Below the pieces are notes generated by a model. The model was given only the letters and a program-made list of their open reading frames with translations, had not been told where the DNA came from and did no database searches. Position numbers and translations under genes: made by a program. A stretch of DNA of 64,000 bases from Nitrosospira lacus (GTDB lineage Bacteria > Pseudomonadota > Gammaproteobacteria > Burkholderiales > Nitrosomonadaceae), in contig NZ_CP021106.3 in assembly GCF_000355765.4 (NCBI RefSeq), positions 1,893,137-1,957,136 on the forward strand, read 5' to 3'. Below, in pieces: positions 45,533 to 54,367 of this stretch (its first letter is position 1; each line of letters starts with the position of its first letter).

Positions 45533-45946
45533 TCAGGAAAGCTGCCGTGATTTCGATCGCTTGGATGGCGATGGGAGCACACCCGGCCTTGTCGGGGGCG
45601 CCTTGCAGCGGTAATACACCTCCGTTGGCATCCAGAAACCCAGGGTAATCACTCCTGCCAGGTCATGCGCCAATGAGCGGTAGACGATAACGTCGTTGAT
45701 GCCCTGGCCATCGCATTCCGCCGACAGTACCTGCGGATCAAGCACCAGTCCCCAGAAGTAGGCATGCATGGTCTTCTTCAAATACCCCTCGGTATGGCCC
45801 TTGGGTTTGATGGGATCGGAATCCGGTATTGTGATCTGAAAGCTGGCGCAGCCGGGCAAAATAAGAAGGCCTGCCATGCAGGCGACAATACAGGTGGAGC
45901 GAAGATTTTTTATTATTTCCGCGATTATCGCCGTAGCGGGAATCAT
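45533..45946 (-). CDS. Bor-like lipoprotein
   Basis: This is a 137-residue protein. The ATG at 45946 follows AGGAGG and overlaps the stop of the upstream gene (ATGA). The signal ends in a lipobox, LLILPGC (Cys at about 32). The mature end, LAHDLAGVITLGFWMPTEVYYRC, resembles the C-terminus of phage lambda Bor (GFITLGIYTPLEARVYC), an outer-membrane lipoprotein linked to serum resistance in E. coli. The N-terminal part contains HTEGYLKKTMHAYFWGLV. In lambda, bor lies next to the lysis genes and opposite to late transcription, as here, so this may be a prophage moron gene; a host origin is also possible. Confidence 0.6.
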   Translation of the reverse strand: MIPATAIIAEIIKNLRSTCIVACMAGLLILPGCASFQITIPDSDPIKPKGHTEGYLKKTMHAYFWGLVLDPQVLSAECDGQGINDVIVYRSLAHDLAGVITLGFWMPTEVYYRCKAPPTRPGVLPSPSKRSKSRQLS

Positions 45947-46584
45947 TGACGGCCTCCTGGTGTGTTTTGAATTGGCGGCGGGGTGGTGGTATAGCCCTTT
46001 GGCTGCTGGAATTCGCCATTTACCGTGTAAACGGGGCATGGTTGCGGATGACTGGGGGCGGAGGGTGATCTTGTCGACGTAATCTTGACTATGCGCTGGG
46101 CGGTTGCGCCCGTGCCCGCCCCGGCTGCTGCTCCTTTGCCGAGATCGGGCGGATCGCAAACCACATAACCGTTGTATCGATGGAGAGGTGTGCCGCCCGG
46201 CAGGTAACTGCCGGGAAATTGCGTTCCGTACGAACTGTTGAATCCCGACATGCTATTGGCTGGCAGTGGCAATAATATTAACGGAGTGCCGGGCTGAGCG
46301 CTGCGATTGGGGCCGCCAGGGGCGCGATTGGAAGTGGGTGGGTTGTGATTCAGGAGCGTTCCCGGAGAAATGAACGGACTGTTCTGAGCCATGCCCTGCT
46401 GCGTATCCGCCGGAAAGGCGCCCATGTCCACATCCGTGCTGCTCGCTTCCTGCGCCGCTGTGTGGCCCGAATACCCCCAATAGACCGCGCCCAGTAGGGC
46501 GACCCCCAGATATTTGGCGAAATATTTGATCACGGGACTGCTCAAGTATTGGAAATACCCAGGAATTTCAAAGTCATGAGGCAA
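45943..46584 (-). CDS. Exported Pro/Gly/Ser-rich protein of unknown function
   Basis: This frame of 213 codons starts at a TTG (46584). A GTG at 46533 would give a better signal peptide start (IKYFAKYLGVALLGAVYWGY, cleavage near HTAAQ) and is my preferred start, though its ribosome site is weak. The mature protein is low complexity and rich in Pro, Gly, Ser and Thr (SNRAPGGPNRSAQPGTPLIL, SYLPGGTPLHRYNGYVVCD, TTTPPPIQNTPGG). It overlaps the Bor-like gene by 4 nt (ATGA), so the two form an operon at the left edge of the prophage module. No family is recognised. Confidence 0.5.
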   Translation of the reverse strand: MPHDFEIPGYFQYLSSPVIKYFAKYLGVALLGAVYWGYSGHTAAQEASSTDVDMGAFPADTQQGMAQNSPFISPGTLLNHNPPTSNRAPGGPNRSAQPGTPLILLPLPANSMSGFNSSYGTQFPGSYLPGGTPLHRYNGYVVCDPPDLGKGAAAGAGTGATAQRIVKITSTRSPSAPSHPQPCPVYTVNGEFQQPKGYTTTPPPIQNTPGGRQ

Positions 46585-46700
46585 TCTCGAAGAAATTATA
46601 ACTCAGCCTGTTCACATGAAGTTATTTATAGCATTGATAGCGGGAAAATCAATTTTTGAACAGAAAGGGATTGATACCGTAAATCGTGGAAACAAATAGC

Positions 46701-46728
46701 TTGACAAATGCCGGTAACGCTATATAAT
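46701..46728 (+). promoter_or_regulatory. Consensus sigma-70 promoter at the start of the phage late module
   Basis: TTGACA at 46701-46706 and TATAAT at 46723-46728 both match the sigma-70 consensus perfectly, with a 16-bp spacer. Transcription would run into the hairpin array at 46775 and then the late genes, the layout of a constitutive late promoter controlled by antitermination. Confidence 0.75.
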
Positions 46729-46774
46729 ACGCTTCCATATAGTGGATTTTTACGCCCACTCACAATATGATCAT

Positions 46775-46980
46775 AACTCGCTTCAGGCGAGTTTTTTATT
46801 GTCCGCCCGTTCAAAAACGGGCTTTTTTTTGCCCCTGCTCCCGGCGGGTGTTTTATGTAGCTCCCAAACCCGCTTATGCGGGTATTTTTTTGTCTCGTAA
46901 ACAGAAACTGCCTCATGTAGCTTTCCTTATCTGCCCGCCATGCGCGGGTTTTTTTATTTCCTCCCCCAAGCGGGGTTTTT
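46775..46980 (+). terminator. Tandem array of five terminator-like hairpins
   Basis: Five short GC stems each followed by a T-run occur within 206 bp. They are AACTCGC/GCGAGTT (46775-46793), GCCCGT/ACGGGC (46805-46822), ACCCGC/GCGGGT with a TTAT loop (46868-46883), CCCGC/GCGGG (46934-46948) and CCCC/GGGG (46964-46975). A weaker GC-rich segment lies at about 46836-46848. Spacers share short text such as ATGTAGCT (twice). They lie just downstream of a perfect promoter, so they probably block late transcription unless an antiterminator is present. Confidence 0.7.
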
Positions 46981-46994
46981 CATGGGTAATGTAA

Positions 46995-47396
46995 ATGATC
47001 AGTCCAGCGGTTACAGCAATAGTGATTGCCATTCTTGCCGCACTTGCGTTCGGTGGCGGTTTTGCACTGAGCGACTGGCGGATGGCTTCGCAGATACAGC
47101 GGCTTAATACCAACAATGCAATGCTATCGGCAGCGAATGATAAGTGCGCTACTGATATTCAGTCTGTGCGCATGGCGCTGGAGACGCTGACAGTAGCCGC
47201 CGCTAAAAGAGAAAAAGACGCGATCAAGGCAATGAGGAGCGCGGCAACAGCCGCGGCAACACATACAGGCAATGCAAAGAAAATACGCTCGCTGCCGCCA
47301 GTTGCGGCAGCGGCGCCTGGCAAACAATGCGAGGTGATAAGTATGGAGCAAATACAGTATGTGCAAAGCCGCCATCGCCATGACTTATCACACTAG
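46995..47396 (+). CDS. Putative inner-membrane spanin (Rz-like)
   Basis: This is a 133-residue protein with one N-terminal transmembrane segment (AVTAIVIAILAALAFGGGFAL, about 5-25) and a long, mostly helical, Ala/Lys-rich periplasmic part (about 30-100, for example LNTNNAMLSAANDKCATDIQS), the layout of Rz i-spanins. It overlaps the following lipoprotein gene by 38 nt, as Rz/Rz1 pairs often do. It would help fuse inner and outer membranes at the end of lysis. The call rests on topology and gene pairing, not on sequence motifs. Confidence 0.6.
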   Translation: MISPAVTAIVIAILAALAFGGGFALSDWRMASQIQRLNTNNAMLSAANDKCATDIQSVRMALETLTVAAAKREKDAIKAMRSAATAAATHTGNAKKIRSLPPVAAAAPGKQCEVISMEQIQYVQSRHRHDLSH

Positions 47397-47685
47397 CCTG
47401 GCGGCGCTGCCAATGCTTGCATTAATGTTGAGCGGTTGCGCCGGCAAGCCCGTCATTCAGACACAACTGATCGAAAAGCCGGTTCCCGTTTTATGTCAAG
47501 TGGAAACACCGGCGGAATGCAAATCGGCCTACGCGGTTGATCGCGTATCCGCAAAGGACGATGCCTTGACTATCAATCGTGCGCTGCGCGTCGAAATAGA
47601 GGAACGGTGGGCATGCGAGATTAAATTGCTTGCGGCGGTAAAGGGCTGCAATAGCCTGCCGCTAAAAGAAACAGATCATGAATGA
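47359..47685 (+). CDS. Putative outer-membrane spanin lipoprotein (Rz1-like)
   Basis: This is a 108-residue protein with a lipoprotein signal ending in LALMLSGC. An ATG at 47359 has GGAG 11 bases before it; an ATG at 47380 is an alternative. The mature part starts AGKPVIQTQLIEKPVPVLC and contains several Cys residues. It overlaps the Rz-like gene by 38 nt and the small terminase gene by 8 nt. The pairing suggests the outer-membrane partner of a two-component spanin. Confidence 0.6.
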   Translation: MCKAAIAMTYHTSLAALPMLALMLSGCAGKPVIQTQLIEKPVPVLCQVETPAECKSAYAVDRVSAKDDALTINRALRVEIEERWACEIKLLAAVKGCNSLPLKETDHE

Positions 47686-48190
47686 ACACAGGCTCCAGAA
47701 GAAAACGAGGGAACCGGCGAGTGCGGCGGCTCCCGGCAAGCGGGGCGCCCCGACGATAAAAACCCGTGAACTGGTGGATGCGATCTGCACCGGTATTTCG
47801 CTGGGAAAATCTGCGCGCGCGATGTGTGTGGAGACCGGTATCAGCCAGCGGGTCTTATGGAACTGGCTGGCGAGCGATGCGGCGCTCATGCAGCAATACC
47901 TGCGTGCGAAGGAGCTTTGCGTGGACGCTTATGCGGAAGAAATCATAGAAATTTCCGACGACGGGTCAAAAGATACTTATACCGACGAGAAGGGAAAAGA
48001 AGTGATGAACCGCGAGGTAATCGCGCGTTCCCAACTGCGTATCGATGCGCGCAAGTGGTACGCGGCAAGGCTCGCTCCCAGGAAATACGGCGACAAATCG
48101 TTGAGCACGCGGGAAGACGGCGATGCGGGCAAGTCGATTGTGCACAGGGTCGAAGTGGCCTTTGTCGCAACGCTCACTTCCGGCAAGTAG
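47678..48190 (+). CDS. Terminase small subunit
   Basis: This is a 170-residue protein with an N-terminal HTH region (TRELVDAICTGISLGKSARAMCVETGISQRVLWNWLASD, about residues 28-66), then a helical middle including AYAEEIIEISDDGSKDTYTD and IARSQLRIDARKWYAARLAPRKYGDK, the usual text of phage small terminases. It recognises the packaging site on concatemeric DNA and feeds the large subunit. It overlaps the spanin-like lipoprotein gene by 8 nt and is followed by the large subunit 41 bp on. Confidence 0.88.
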   Translation: MNEHRLQKKTREPASAAAPGKRGAPTIKTRELVDAICTGISLGKSARAMCVETGISQRVLWNWLASDAALMQQYLRAKELCVDAYAEEIIEISDDGSKDTYTDEKGKEVMNREVIARSQLRIDARKWYAARLAPRKYGDKSLSTREDGDAGKSIVHRVEVAFVATLTSGK

Positions 48191-48231
48191 CCGGATATCT
48201 GTCTCATGATTTTCGAATATTCAATAGCGGC

Positions 48232-49485
48232 ATGACCGCGCACAGGGCGGAATTTCCTGAAAAACTTCGATTTCTGTTCGAAACGGCGAGATACAAGATT
48301 TTATATGGCGGCCGTGGCGGCGCAAAGTCATGGAGCGTTGCAAGGGCATTGCTGATACAGGCTGCGGCCACGCCGCTGCGCATACTGTGTGCGCGCGAGT
48401 TCCAGAATTCGATTGCCGAGTCGGTGCATCACCTATTGCAATCCCAGATTGCCGAAATCGGCCTAGAATCATTTTACGAAGTGCAGAACAACATCATTCT
48501 GGGTAGAAATGGCTCCGAATTCTTGTTTGCCGGGCTGCGCAACAACATTACGCGGATAAAGTCGTTCGAGGGCATTGACCGGGTATGGGTGGAGGAAGCC
48601 CAAGCGGTAAGCAAGCCAAGCTGGGATACGCTTGTTCCGACCATCCGCAAGGAGGGTTCGGAAATCTGGGTGACCTATAACCCGGAGCTGGAGACCGACG
48701 AAACGCATCAGCGGTTTGTTGTCAATCCGCCGGCGGGAGCCGTCGTTGTAAAGGTCAACTGGAATGACAACCCGTGGTTTCCGGATACGTTGCTGCGCGA
48801 GAAGGATGACTTGAAAACGAGGGATCCCGACGCGTACCTGAATGTCTGGGAGGGTCATTGCCGTCTTACGCTCGACGGTGCGATTTACGCCAGGGAACTG
48901 AGGCTGGCCCAGGAAGAAGGCCGCGTCAGGAGCGTACCTTACGATGCCGCAAAACCGGTGCATACGTTCTTCGATCTGGGCTGGGCGGATAACACCAGCA
49001 TATGGTTTGCGCAAACTGTCGGCAGCGAACTCAGATTAATCGATTATTACAGCAACAATCAGATGCCAATACAACACTACATCAATGTGCTGCAAGACAA
49101 GGGATATTTATATGGCACGGATTGGCTGCCGCACGACGCCAGGGCCAAAACGCTGGCCACGGGCCGAAGCGTGGAGGAAATCATGTTCGCAGCCGGGCGC
49201 AAGGTGAGGATAGTGCCGAATCTTTCGATTTCCGACGGTATCAATGCCGCCAGAACGATATTCAACCGTTGCTATTTCGATGAAGCGAAGTGTGCGGAAG
49301 GACTGCAGAGCCTGCGGCATTACCGGTTCGATGTCGATCCGGCCACAAGGCAGCTCAGTGGCAGGCCGCTGCACGATCACCATAGCCATGCCGCGGACGC
49401 ATTCCGCTACTTTGCCGTGTCCACCGAAGACGACAGGCCAGCCGGTAGCGCGCGCGGCATCAGCATGAAAGGCTGGCGCGCATGA
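48232..49485 (+). CDS. Terminase large subunit
   Basis: This is a 417-residue packaging motor. The ATG at 48232 opens MTAHRAEFPEKLRFLF; the open frame extends further upstream but overlaps the small subunit gene, so this start is preferred. The Walker A variant GGRGGAKS is at residues 26-33, Walker B in DRVWVEEAQ, and the ATPase coupling text in IWVTYNPE. The C-terminal nuclease domain has FFDLGWADNTSIWF and HDHHSHAADAFRYFA, with acidic metal ligands. The type is terminase_3/PBSX-like. It ends overlapping the portal gene (ATGA), and no intron or frameshift is seen. Confidence 0.93.
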   Translation: MTAHRAEFPEKLRFLFETARYKILYGGRGGAKSWSVARALLIQAAATPLRILCAREFQNSIAESVHHLLQSQIAEIGLESFYEVQNNIILGRNGSEFLFAGLRNNITRIKSFEGIDRVWVEEAQAVSKPSWDTLVPTIRKEGSEIWVTYNPELETDETHQRFVVNPPAGAVVVKVNWNDNPWFPDTLLREKDDLKTRDPDAYLNVWEGHCRLTLDGAIYARELRLAQEEGRVRSVPYDAAKPVHTFFDLGWADNTSIWFAQTVGSELRLIDYYSNNQMPIQHYINVLQDKGYLYGTDWLPHDARAKTLATGRSVEEIMFAAGRKVRIVPNLSISDGINAARTIFNRCYFDEAKCAEGLQSLRHYRFDVDPATRQLSGRPLHDHHSHAADAFRYFAVSTEDDRPAGSARGISMKGWRA

Positions 49486-51293
49486 TCCCGGATGCGGCGG
49501 ATATAGCGGCGGACATATCGGTCGAGGCATACAGCGGCATCTGCCGGGAGATTCGCAATCAGCCGAAATGGCGTCTGGATTCGGATACGGATTGCGACTA
49601 TTACGACGGCGCTCAGACCAGTGTCGAGGTGATACAGCGCCTCAAAGATGCCGGCATTCCGCCGCAGGATTCGAATCTGATCAAGCCGACCATCAATGCC
49701 GTGCTGGGGATCGAAGCGCGCAGCCGCACGGATTACAAGATTACATCCGACGACGAGCGGCAGGCCGAGATAGCCGAGGGGCTCTCCGCCAAAATCAAGG
49801 AGGTCGAAGCGGAATCCAGGGCGGACAGGGCAATGTCCGACGCATATTCCAGCATGATCCGGGCAGGAATCGGATGGGTCGAGGTCTCGCGTGAATTTGA
49901 TCCACTCAGGTATCCGTACCGGGTGCGGGAGATACATCGCAACGAAATCTGGTGGGATTGGACGTCGAAGGAGCCGGATCTGTCGGATGCGCGCTATGTG
50001 CGGCGCGACAAGTGGGTTGACCGTGCGCAGGCGGCGAGAATATTTCCGGAACAGCAGGCCCTTATCGGCAATAGCTGGAACGGCTGGAACAATCTGGACG
50101 TGTACGAAGGCGCCGATACGCGCATGGCCAGGGCCTACGAAATCGAGCAGGCATGGGGCCAGACGTGGGGACATGGCCAGGAGGACTACCTAAATCGCAA
50201 CTCGGGCATGGTGCGTTTATCCGAGCTGTGGTACCGGCATTTCGAGGAGGCGTACGTTCTGCTATTGCCGGACGGCAAGGCGATTGAGTTCCGCGAAGAC
50301 AATCCATACCATGAGGCCGCGCTGAGCGGGGGCCTGGTATACGTGCAGAAATCCCTGCTGCCGAGAATGCGCGTGGCAATCTGGCTGGGACCGCATAAAT
50401 TGATGGATGTACCCAGCCCGCTGCCGCATCGGGATTTTCCCTATGTTCCGTTCTGGTGCTTTCGCAAGGACCGCAGCCGGGTACCGTACGGATTGATCCG
50501 CGATATGCGAGGGCCGCAGGACCAGATTCTCGATCTGGATATCCTGCTGTACGAAGTGCTGAATTCGGTAAAAGTCGAGGTGGATAACGATGCGCTCGAT
50601 TTGAGCCAGAATACATACCAGGAGGTCGCGCATAACATCAGCAGCCTGCGGTCGATGACCGTTCTGAATGCCCAGCGCAGGAATGCCGCAGGATTCAAGG
50701 TGACACGCGAGCATGCGCTGGCCGCACAGGTGTTTCAGCTGGTGGAGGAGCGCAAGCACAGGATCGAAGCGGTGAGCGGCGTGTACCGGGCGATGCTTGG
50801 CGCATCGACGCAGGCCGCGAGCGGCGTTGCCATCAACAGTCTGGTGGAACAGGGTTCCACGGTGCTGGCGGAGCCCAATGATAATTTTCGCTATGCCCGG
50901 CGGCTGGTGGGACAGCAACTGCTTGCGTTCATTAAACACGACTTGCTGGGGAAGCAAATGACCACCGCAGTGAAGCAGGGCAACAAACAGAAGACCATCT
51001 ATTTCAATCGTGAAGTCATGACGCACTCCGGCCCCATGATCGAGAACGATATCGAGACCGCCCAGGTCAGGGTCGTGCTGGAAGACATACCCGCCACCCC
51101 GAGTTTCAGGGCGCAGCAGCTGCAGGCTTTCACACAGATCGTACAAGCGGCGCCGCCCGCATACCAGGCTGTACTGTATCCGGCCATGCTGGAACTGTCC
51201 GATGTGCCGAACCGGCATGAGCTGGCGGATCAGTTGCGTAAAGCGGGAGGTACAGGCGGAGAGCAGCAGGCTACAGCAGAAGCCAGCTTGTGA
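49482..51293 (+). CDS. Portal protein (P22-like)
   Basis: This is a 603-residue protein starting at an ATG overlapping the terminase stop. It shows the P22-type portal layout: an N-terminal helical part (IRNQPKWRLDSDTDCDYYDG), LIKPTINAVLGIEARSRTDYK, DRAMSDAYSSMIRAGIGWVE, DLDILLYEVLNSVKVEVDND and a C-terminal Gln/Ala-rich end. It forms the dodecameric ring at the portal vertex through which DNA is packaged and to which the tail attaches. Family length (600-700) is met. Confidence 0.88.
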   Translation: MIPDAADIAADISVEAYSGICREIRNQPKWRLDSDTDCDYYDGAQTSVEVIQRLKDAGIPPQDSNLIKPTINAVLGIEARSRTDYKITSDDERQAEIAEGLSAKIKEVEAESRADRAMSDAYSSMIRAGIGWVEVSREFDPLRYPYRVREIHRNEIWWDWTSKEPDLSDARYVRRDKWVDRAQAARIFPEQQALIGNSWNGWNNLDVYEGADTRMARAYEIEQAWGQTWGHGQEDYLNRNSGMVRLSELWYRHFEEAYVLLLPDGKAIEFREDNPYHEAALSGGLVYVQKSLLPRMRVAIWLGPHKLMDVPSPLPHRDFPYVPFWCFRKDRSRVPYGLIRDMRGPQDQILDLDILLYEVLNSVKVEVDNDALDLSQNTYQEVAHNISSLRSMTVLNAQRRNAAGFKVTREHALAAQVFQLVEERKHRIEAVSGVYRAMLGASTQAASGVAINSLVEQGSTVLAEPNDNFRYARRLVGQQLLAFIKHDLLGKQMTTAVKQGNKQKTIYFNREVMTHSGPMIENDIETAQVRVVLEDIPATPSFRAQQLQAFTQIVQAAPPAYQAVLYPAMLELSDVPNRHELADQLRKAGGTGGEQQATAEASL

Positions 51294-51342
51294 GCTTCAT
51301 GCGACGCAATGCGTTTTGCATACCACGCCCCGCGTTATACCC

Positions 51343-51366
51343 AGCCGCTTTCGAGCGGCTTTTTTG
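51343..51366 (+). terminator. Intrinsic terminator after the portal gene
   Basis: AGCCGCT at 51343-51349 and AGCGGCT at 51354-51360 form a 7-bp stem capped by a TTCG tetraloop and followed by six Ts. It separates the packaging genes from the scaffold-coat genes. Confidence 0.75.
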
Positions 51367-51491
51367 TTCCCGGATTCGATTATCCGGACTTCCGGATAAC
51401 GCAAGCGCGCTCACGGCGATACCGGAGTTTTATAAACCCGCTCATACCCGGGCGGCCCGCTCACTGGGTTAAGCAGTAGGAGAAAACGGCA

Positions 51492-52490
51492 ATGGAAGTG
51501 GATCAGCTTACGGATGAACAAATCGCAAATCTGACGCCGGAACAGGTCGAGATGCTGGAGAACGACCCGGACCGCCTCGCGGAAATTCCAGGCAATCGGA
51601 AGGATGAGGAAGAAACCAGGGCAAAAGAGGAACCCGGGCAGGAGGAGAAGCTGGGTGCGCACCATGATTCCAACGGTGCCGCGCCAACGGCCGGGGGGGA
51701 GGATATGCCCGTCGTTCTGAACAAGAGCGGCAAAGGAGTCATTCCTTACGAGAAGCACAAGGAACTACGGGTGGAGAACTCGGCGCTACGCGAACAGTTA
51801 CAGGCCGCACGGCTGGAAAGCAGTAAAGCGGCTGAAAAACTGGAGGCGCTTCTGCAACAAAAGGAGAGTGCAACGGGTGTCAGTATTGCCCTGGCAGATA
51901 AAGCCATTGACGCGCACCTGGAGCGTATCAGGGAAGACATGCCCGAGCTGCACCAGGTGGTTAGCGCTGTTCTTGAGGGAAGCCGCAGGCAAGGCGAAAA
52001 GCTCGAAAAAACACTTGAGGAACTGAAACGCGAAAAGGAGGAATCCGACCGCGTGAAACAGCTCCGCACTGAAGAGCAGGTAGCCGAAGCCAAAGACAAT
52101 AACTCTGATCTGGTGCATTGGGAAAGCAACGATCCGCAAGCGTGGGATGAAGCCATCAAGCAGGACGAGATTCTCAGAACCAGCGGCAAGTGGGTTGCAA
52201 AGCCCTATTCCGAAAGGTTTGAGGAAGTTGTCCGGCGTGTCAGGGCGATCATGCCAGAAGCTTCATTGCCAAAAAAACAGACCGGCCCCGAGCAGGCAAA
52301 AGCCGAAGCGAAAGCCAGGCTTGAGCGCGCACCGGCCAGAAAACCCACAACCCTATCGGATATTCAAGGAGGCGCAAACCCCGCTTCCGAGCGTGAGCAA
52401 CTCGAGAACCTGAGCCCGCATGAACTGGCCAGGCGATTGATGAAGATGCCCTCGCAACAGGCCGCGGCCTTGAGATCCGAACTTGACTAA
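51492..52490 (+). CDS. Scaffolding protein
   Basis: This is a 332-residue, strongly charged protein with a long coiled-coil middle (about residues 90-205: KHKELRVENSALREQLQAAR, LEKTLEELKREKEESDRVKQL) and a basic/hydrophilic C-terminus. It lies between the portal and the coat gene, the canonical place of scaffolding proteins in P22-like and N4-like phages. It would template procapsid assembly and then leave or be degraded. GTAGGAGAA precedes the ATG. The call is by position and composition. Confidence 0.75.
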   Translation: MEVDQLTDEQIANLTPEQVEMLENDPDRLAEIPGNRKDEEETRAKEEPGQEEKLGAHHDSNGAAPTAGGEDMPVVLNKSGKGVIPYEKHKELRVENSALREQLQAARLESSKAAEKLEALLQQKESATGVSIALADKAIDAHLERIREDMPELHQVVSAVLEGSRRQGEKLEKTLEELKREKEESDRVKQLRTEEQVAEAKDNNSDLVHWESNDPQAWDEAIKQDEILRTSGKWVAKPYSERFEEVVRRVRAIMPEASLPKKQTGPEQAKAEAKARLERAPARKPTTLSDIQGGANPASEREQLENLSPHELARRLMKMPSQQAAALRSELD

Positions 52491-52499
52491 GGACATGAA

Positions 52500-53771
52500 A
52501 TGGCTGAAACCAATGTAGCAAGCGGCAGCTCGATCGCGGTGAAACATTATAGCGCCGCACTGTTTGCCAATACGCTGAAAGGCGCATCGGCGATGGAGAA
52601 CCTGGCCGGGCCGGTGGAACCATCCGCCGCGATGGAAAAGATCGCCGGGCAGACCCAACCGGGCATGCCGATCGTCAGGATCGACAACCTGATGAAAAAT
52701 GCCGGGGATATCGTTACGCTCGATCTGGTCGACACCGTCAGCGGAGAACCGTTGATGGGGGATGTCAATCGCGAAGGCAAGGGCGACACGCTGTCATTTT
52801 CCTCGATGGATATCAAGATCGACCTGGCAAGCAAGGTGATTGATGCGGGCGGCAGCATGTCGCAGCAGCGCACCAAGCATAACCTGCGCGAAATCGCGCT
52901 GGCACAGCTGTCGGGCTATTTCCCGCGCCTTGATACGCAGGAGTCGCTGGTGCATCTGGCGGGTGCGCGCGGATCGCAGACCGGCACGGATTGGACGATA
53001 CCGCTCCAGAGCAGCGCCAATTTCGCTGCGGTAATGGTTAATCCGGTCAAGGCACCGACGTATAACCGGCATTTCGTGGTGAACGGCGCCAACCTTACCT
53101 CGGGTGGACAGCAATTGGGTTCCATCGTTTCCACCGATCAACTCAAGCTGATGCATCTGGATAATCTGCGCAAGCGATTGGACGACATGGACCAGCCCCT
53201 GCAGTCAGTGAAGCTTGCCGGCGACCGGGCGGCACAGACATCAAAAATGTGGGTATTCCTCGCCACACCGAACCAGTACTCGATATTGCTGACCGAAGGC
53301 TCCCTGCGGGCATTTCAGCAGAATGCCGTGAATCGCGCCGCCTATCTGGATACCCGCCATCCGCTGTTCGCCGGCGAAGCCGGCATGTGGAACGGTATTC
53401 TGGTGATAAAAAACGAGCGCGCCATTCGCTTTCTGCCTGGCGAAAGCACAAAGATTGTCACCGCCGCCAATGCGGCAACCGCGGCGGAAACCGATCAGGC
53501 CATCAACCCCTCCCTAAGCGCCGGTTATGCCGTCGAGCGGGGCCTTTTGCTGGGCGCGCAGGCACTTGGGGTGGCTTACGGCAAAACAGGGATCAGCGGC
53601 ATGCAGTTCGGCTGGAAGGAACACTGGTACAACTTTGAGAGCAATCTGGAAGTCATGGGTGAGCGGGTATGTGGCAAGGGCAAAGTGCGTCTGTCGATCA
53701 ATGACGGTAGCGGCGCAAAGATACCGACCGACTTCGGTGTGATTGCAGTCGATTCCGTTATCTCCCTCTAA
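52500..53771 (+). CDS. Major capsid protein (N4-gp56 family)
   Basis: This is a 423-residue protein starting MAETNVASGSSIAVKHYSAALF, with the family text KGDTLSFSSMDIKIDLASKVI, MSQQRTKHNLREIALAQLSGYF, AAYLDTRHPLFAGEAGMWNGI and GWKEHWYNFESNLEVMGERV. These match the N4-gp56/DUF4043 group of HK97-fold coat proteins. No N-terminal delta domain is needed because a separate scaffold gene lies 9 bp upstream. It forms the icosahedral shell. Confidence 0.88.
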   Translation: MAETNVASGSSIAVKHYSAALFANTLKGASAMENLAGPVEPSAAMEKIAGQTQPGMPIVRIDNLMKNAGDIVTLDLVDTVSGEPLMGDVNREGKGDTLSFSSMDIKIDLASKVIDAGGSMSQQRTKHNLREIALAQLSGYFPRLDTQESLVHLAGARGSQTGTDWTIPLQSSANFAAVMVNPVKAPTYNRHFVVNGANLTSGGQQLGSIVSTDQLKLMHLDNLRKRLDDMDQPLQSVKLAGDRAAQTSKMWVFLATPNQYSILLTEGSLRAFQQNAVNRAAYLDTRHPLFAGEAGMWNGILVIKNERAIRFLPGESTKIVTAANAATAAETDQAINPSLSAGYAVERGLLLGAQALGVAYGKTGISGMQFGWKEHWYNFESNLEVMGERVCGKGKVRLSINDGSGAKIPTDFGVIAVDSVISL

Positions 53772-53846
53772 TCCCCGGCGCATGAGCGGTTTTTTTTCAA
53801 CGCTCCGCTGCCTTCACATCCATTCATCCTCAAGGAGTTCTTTACC

Positions 53847-54293
53847 ATGGCTACTTTCAATGCACCGGATTTGTACAGCAAATCACGCCATATGGGCGGA
53901 TATGGCAATACGACCGTCGTTTATGGCTCGGTGACACCGACCGCCGGCGCCGCCGGCGACATCTACCGTCCCGTCATCATCCCGGCAGGCACGGATGTGA
54001 CTGACGTTGACATCGTCAATGACGATCTCGATACGAACGTTTCACCAACTATCGCCTGCAAGGTTGGCTATGCACCGCTCAACGCGGCGGACGGGCCTGC
54101 AGCCGTCGACGATTATTTTGGTGCCACCGGAAAAACCTTTCTCAATGCGGCTGGGCGCACTTCGCTGGCATTTCAGCCGGTCAAGTTCGAGAAGCCGGTA
54201 TTTCTGACTATCACGCTTTCGGCGGCGGCGGCGACATTCACTGCGGGCAGGGTGACCGCAATCGTCAAGGGTGATGCGGCAGGGGTCAAGTAA
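53847..54293 (+). CDS. Small virion-associated (decoration-like) protein
   Basis: This is a 148-residue protein rich in Ala, Thr, Val and Gly, beginning MATFNAPDLYSKSRHMGGYG and containing VTPTAGAAGDIYRPVIIPAGTDVTDVDIVND and FEKPVFLTITLSAAAATFTAG. Predominantly beta and without charged clusters, it follows the coat gene with AAGGAG before the ATG, the usual place of head decoration or stabilisation proteins. No family is recognised, so the role is positional inference. Confidence 0.5.
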   Translation: MATFNAPDLYSKSRHMGGYGNTTVVYGSVTPTAGAAGDIYRPVIIPAGTDVTDVDIVNDDLDTNVSPTIACKVGYAPLNAADGPAAVDDYFGATGKTFLNAAGRTSLAFQPVKFEKPVFLTITLSAAAATFTAGRVTAIVKGDAAGVK

Positions 54294-54367
54294 GTCGGAT
54301 CATCGCAAACAATACCAGGTGGCGTCCCTGCAGAAAGACTCTGCCTGGTTCTTCTGAGGGGGGTGAA

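Noticed and set aside
46600-46760. tRNA or attachment site at the left prophage edge
   Set aside because: I found no cloverleaf or direct repeat with another part of the window; the right end lies outside.
47824-48231. Upstream extension of the large terminase frame
   Set aside because: It overlaps the small terminase gene in another frame; the usual N-terminus of large terminases begins at the ATG at 48232.
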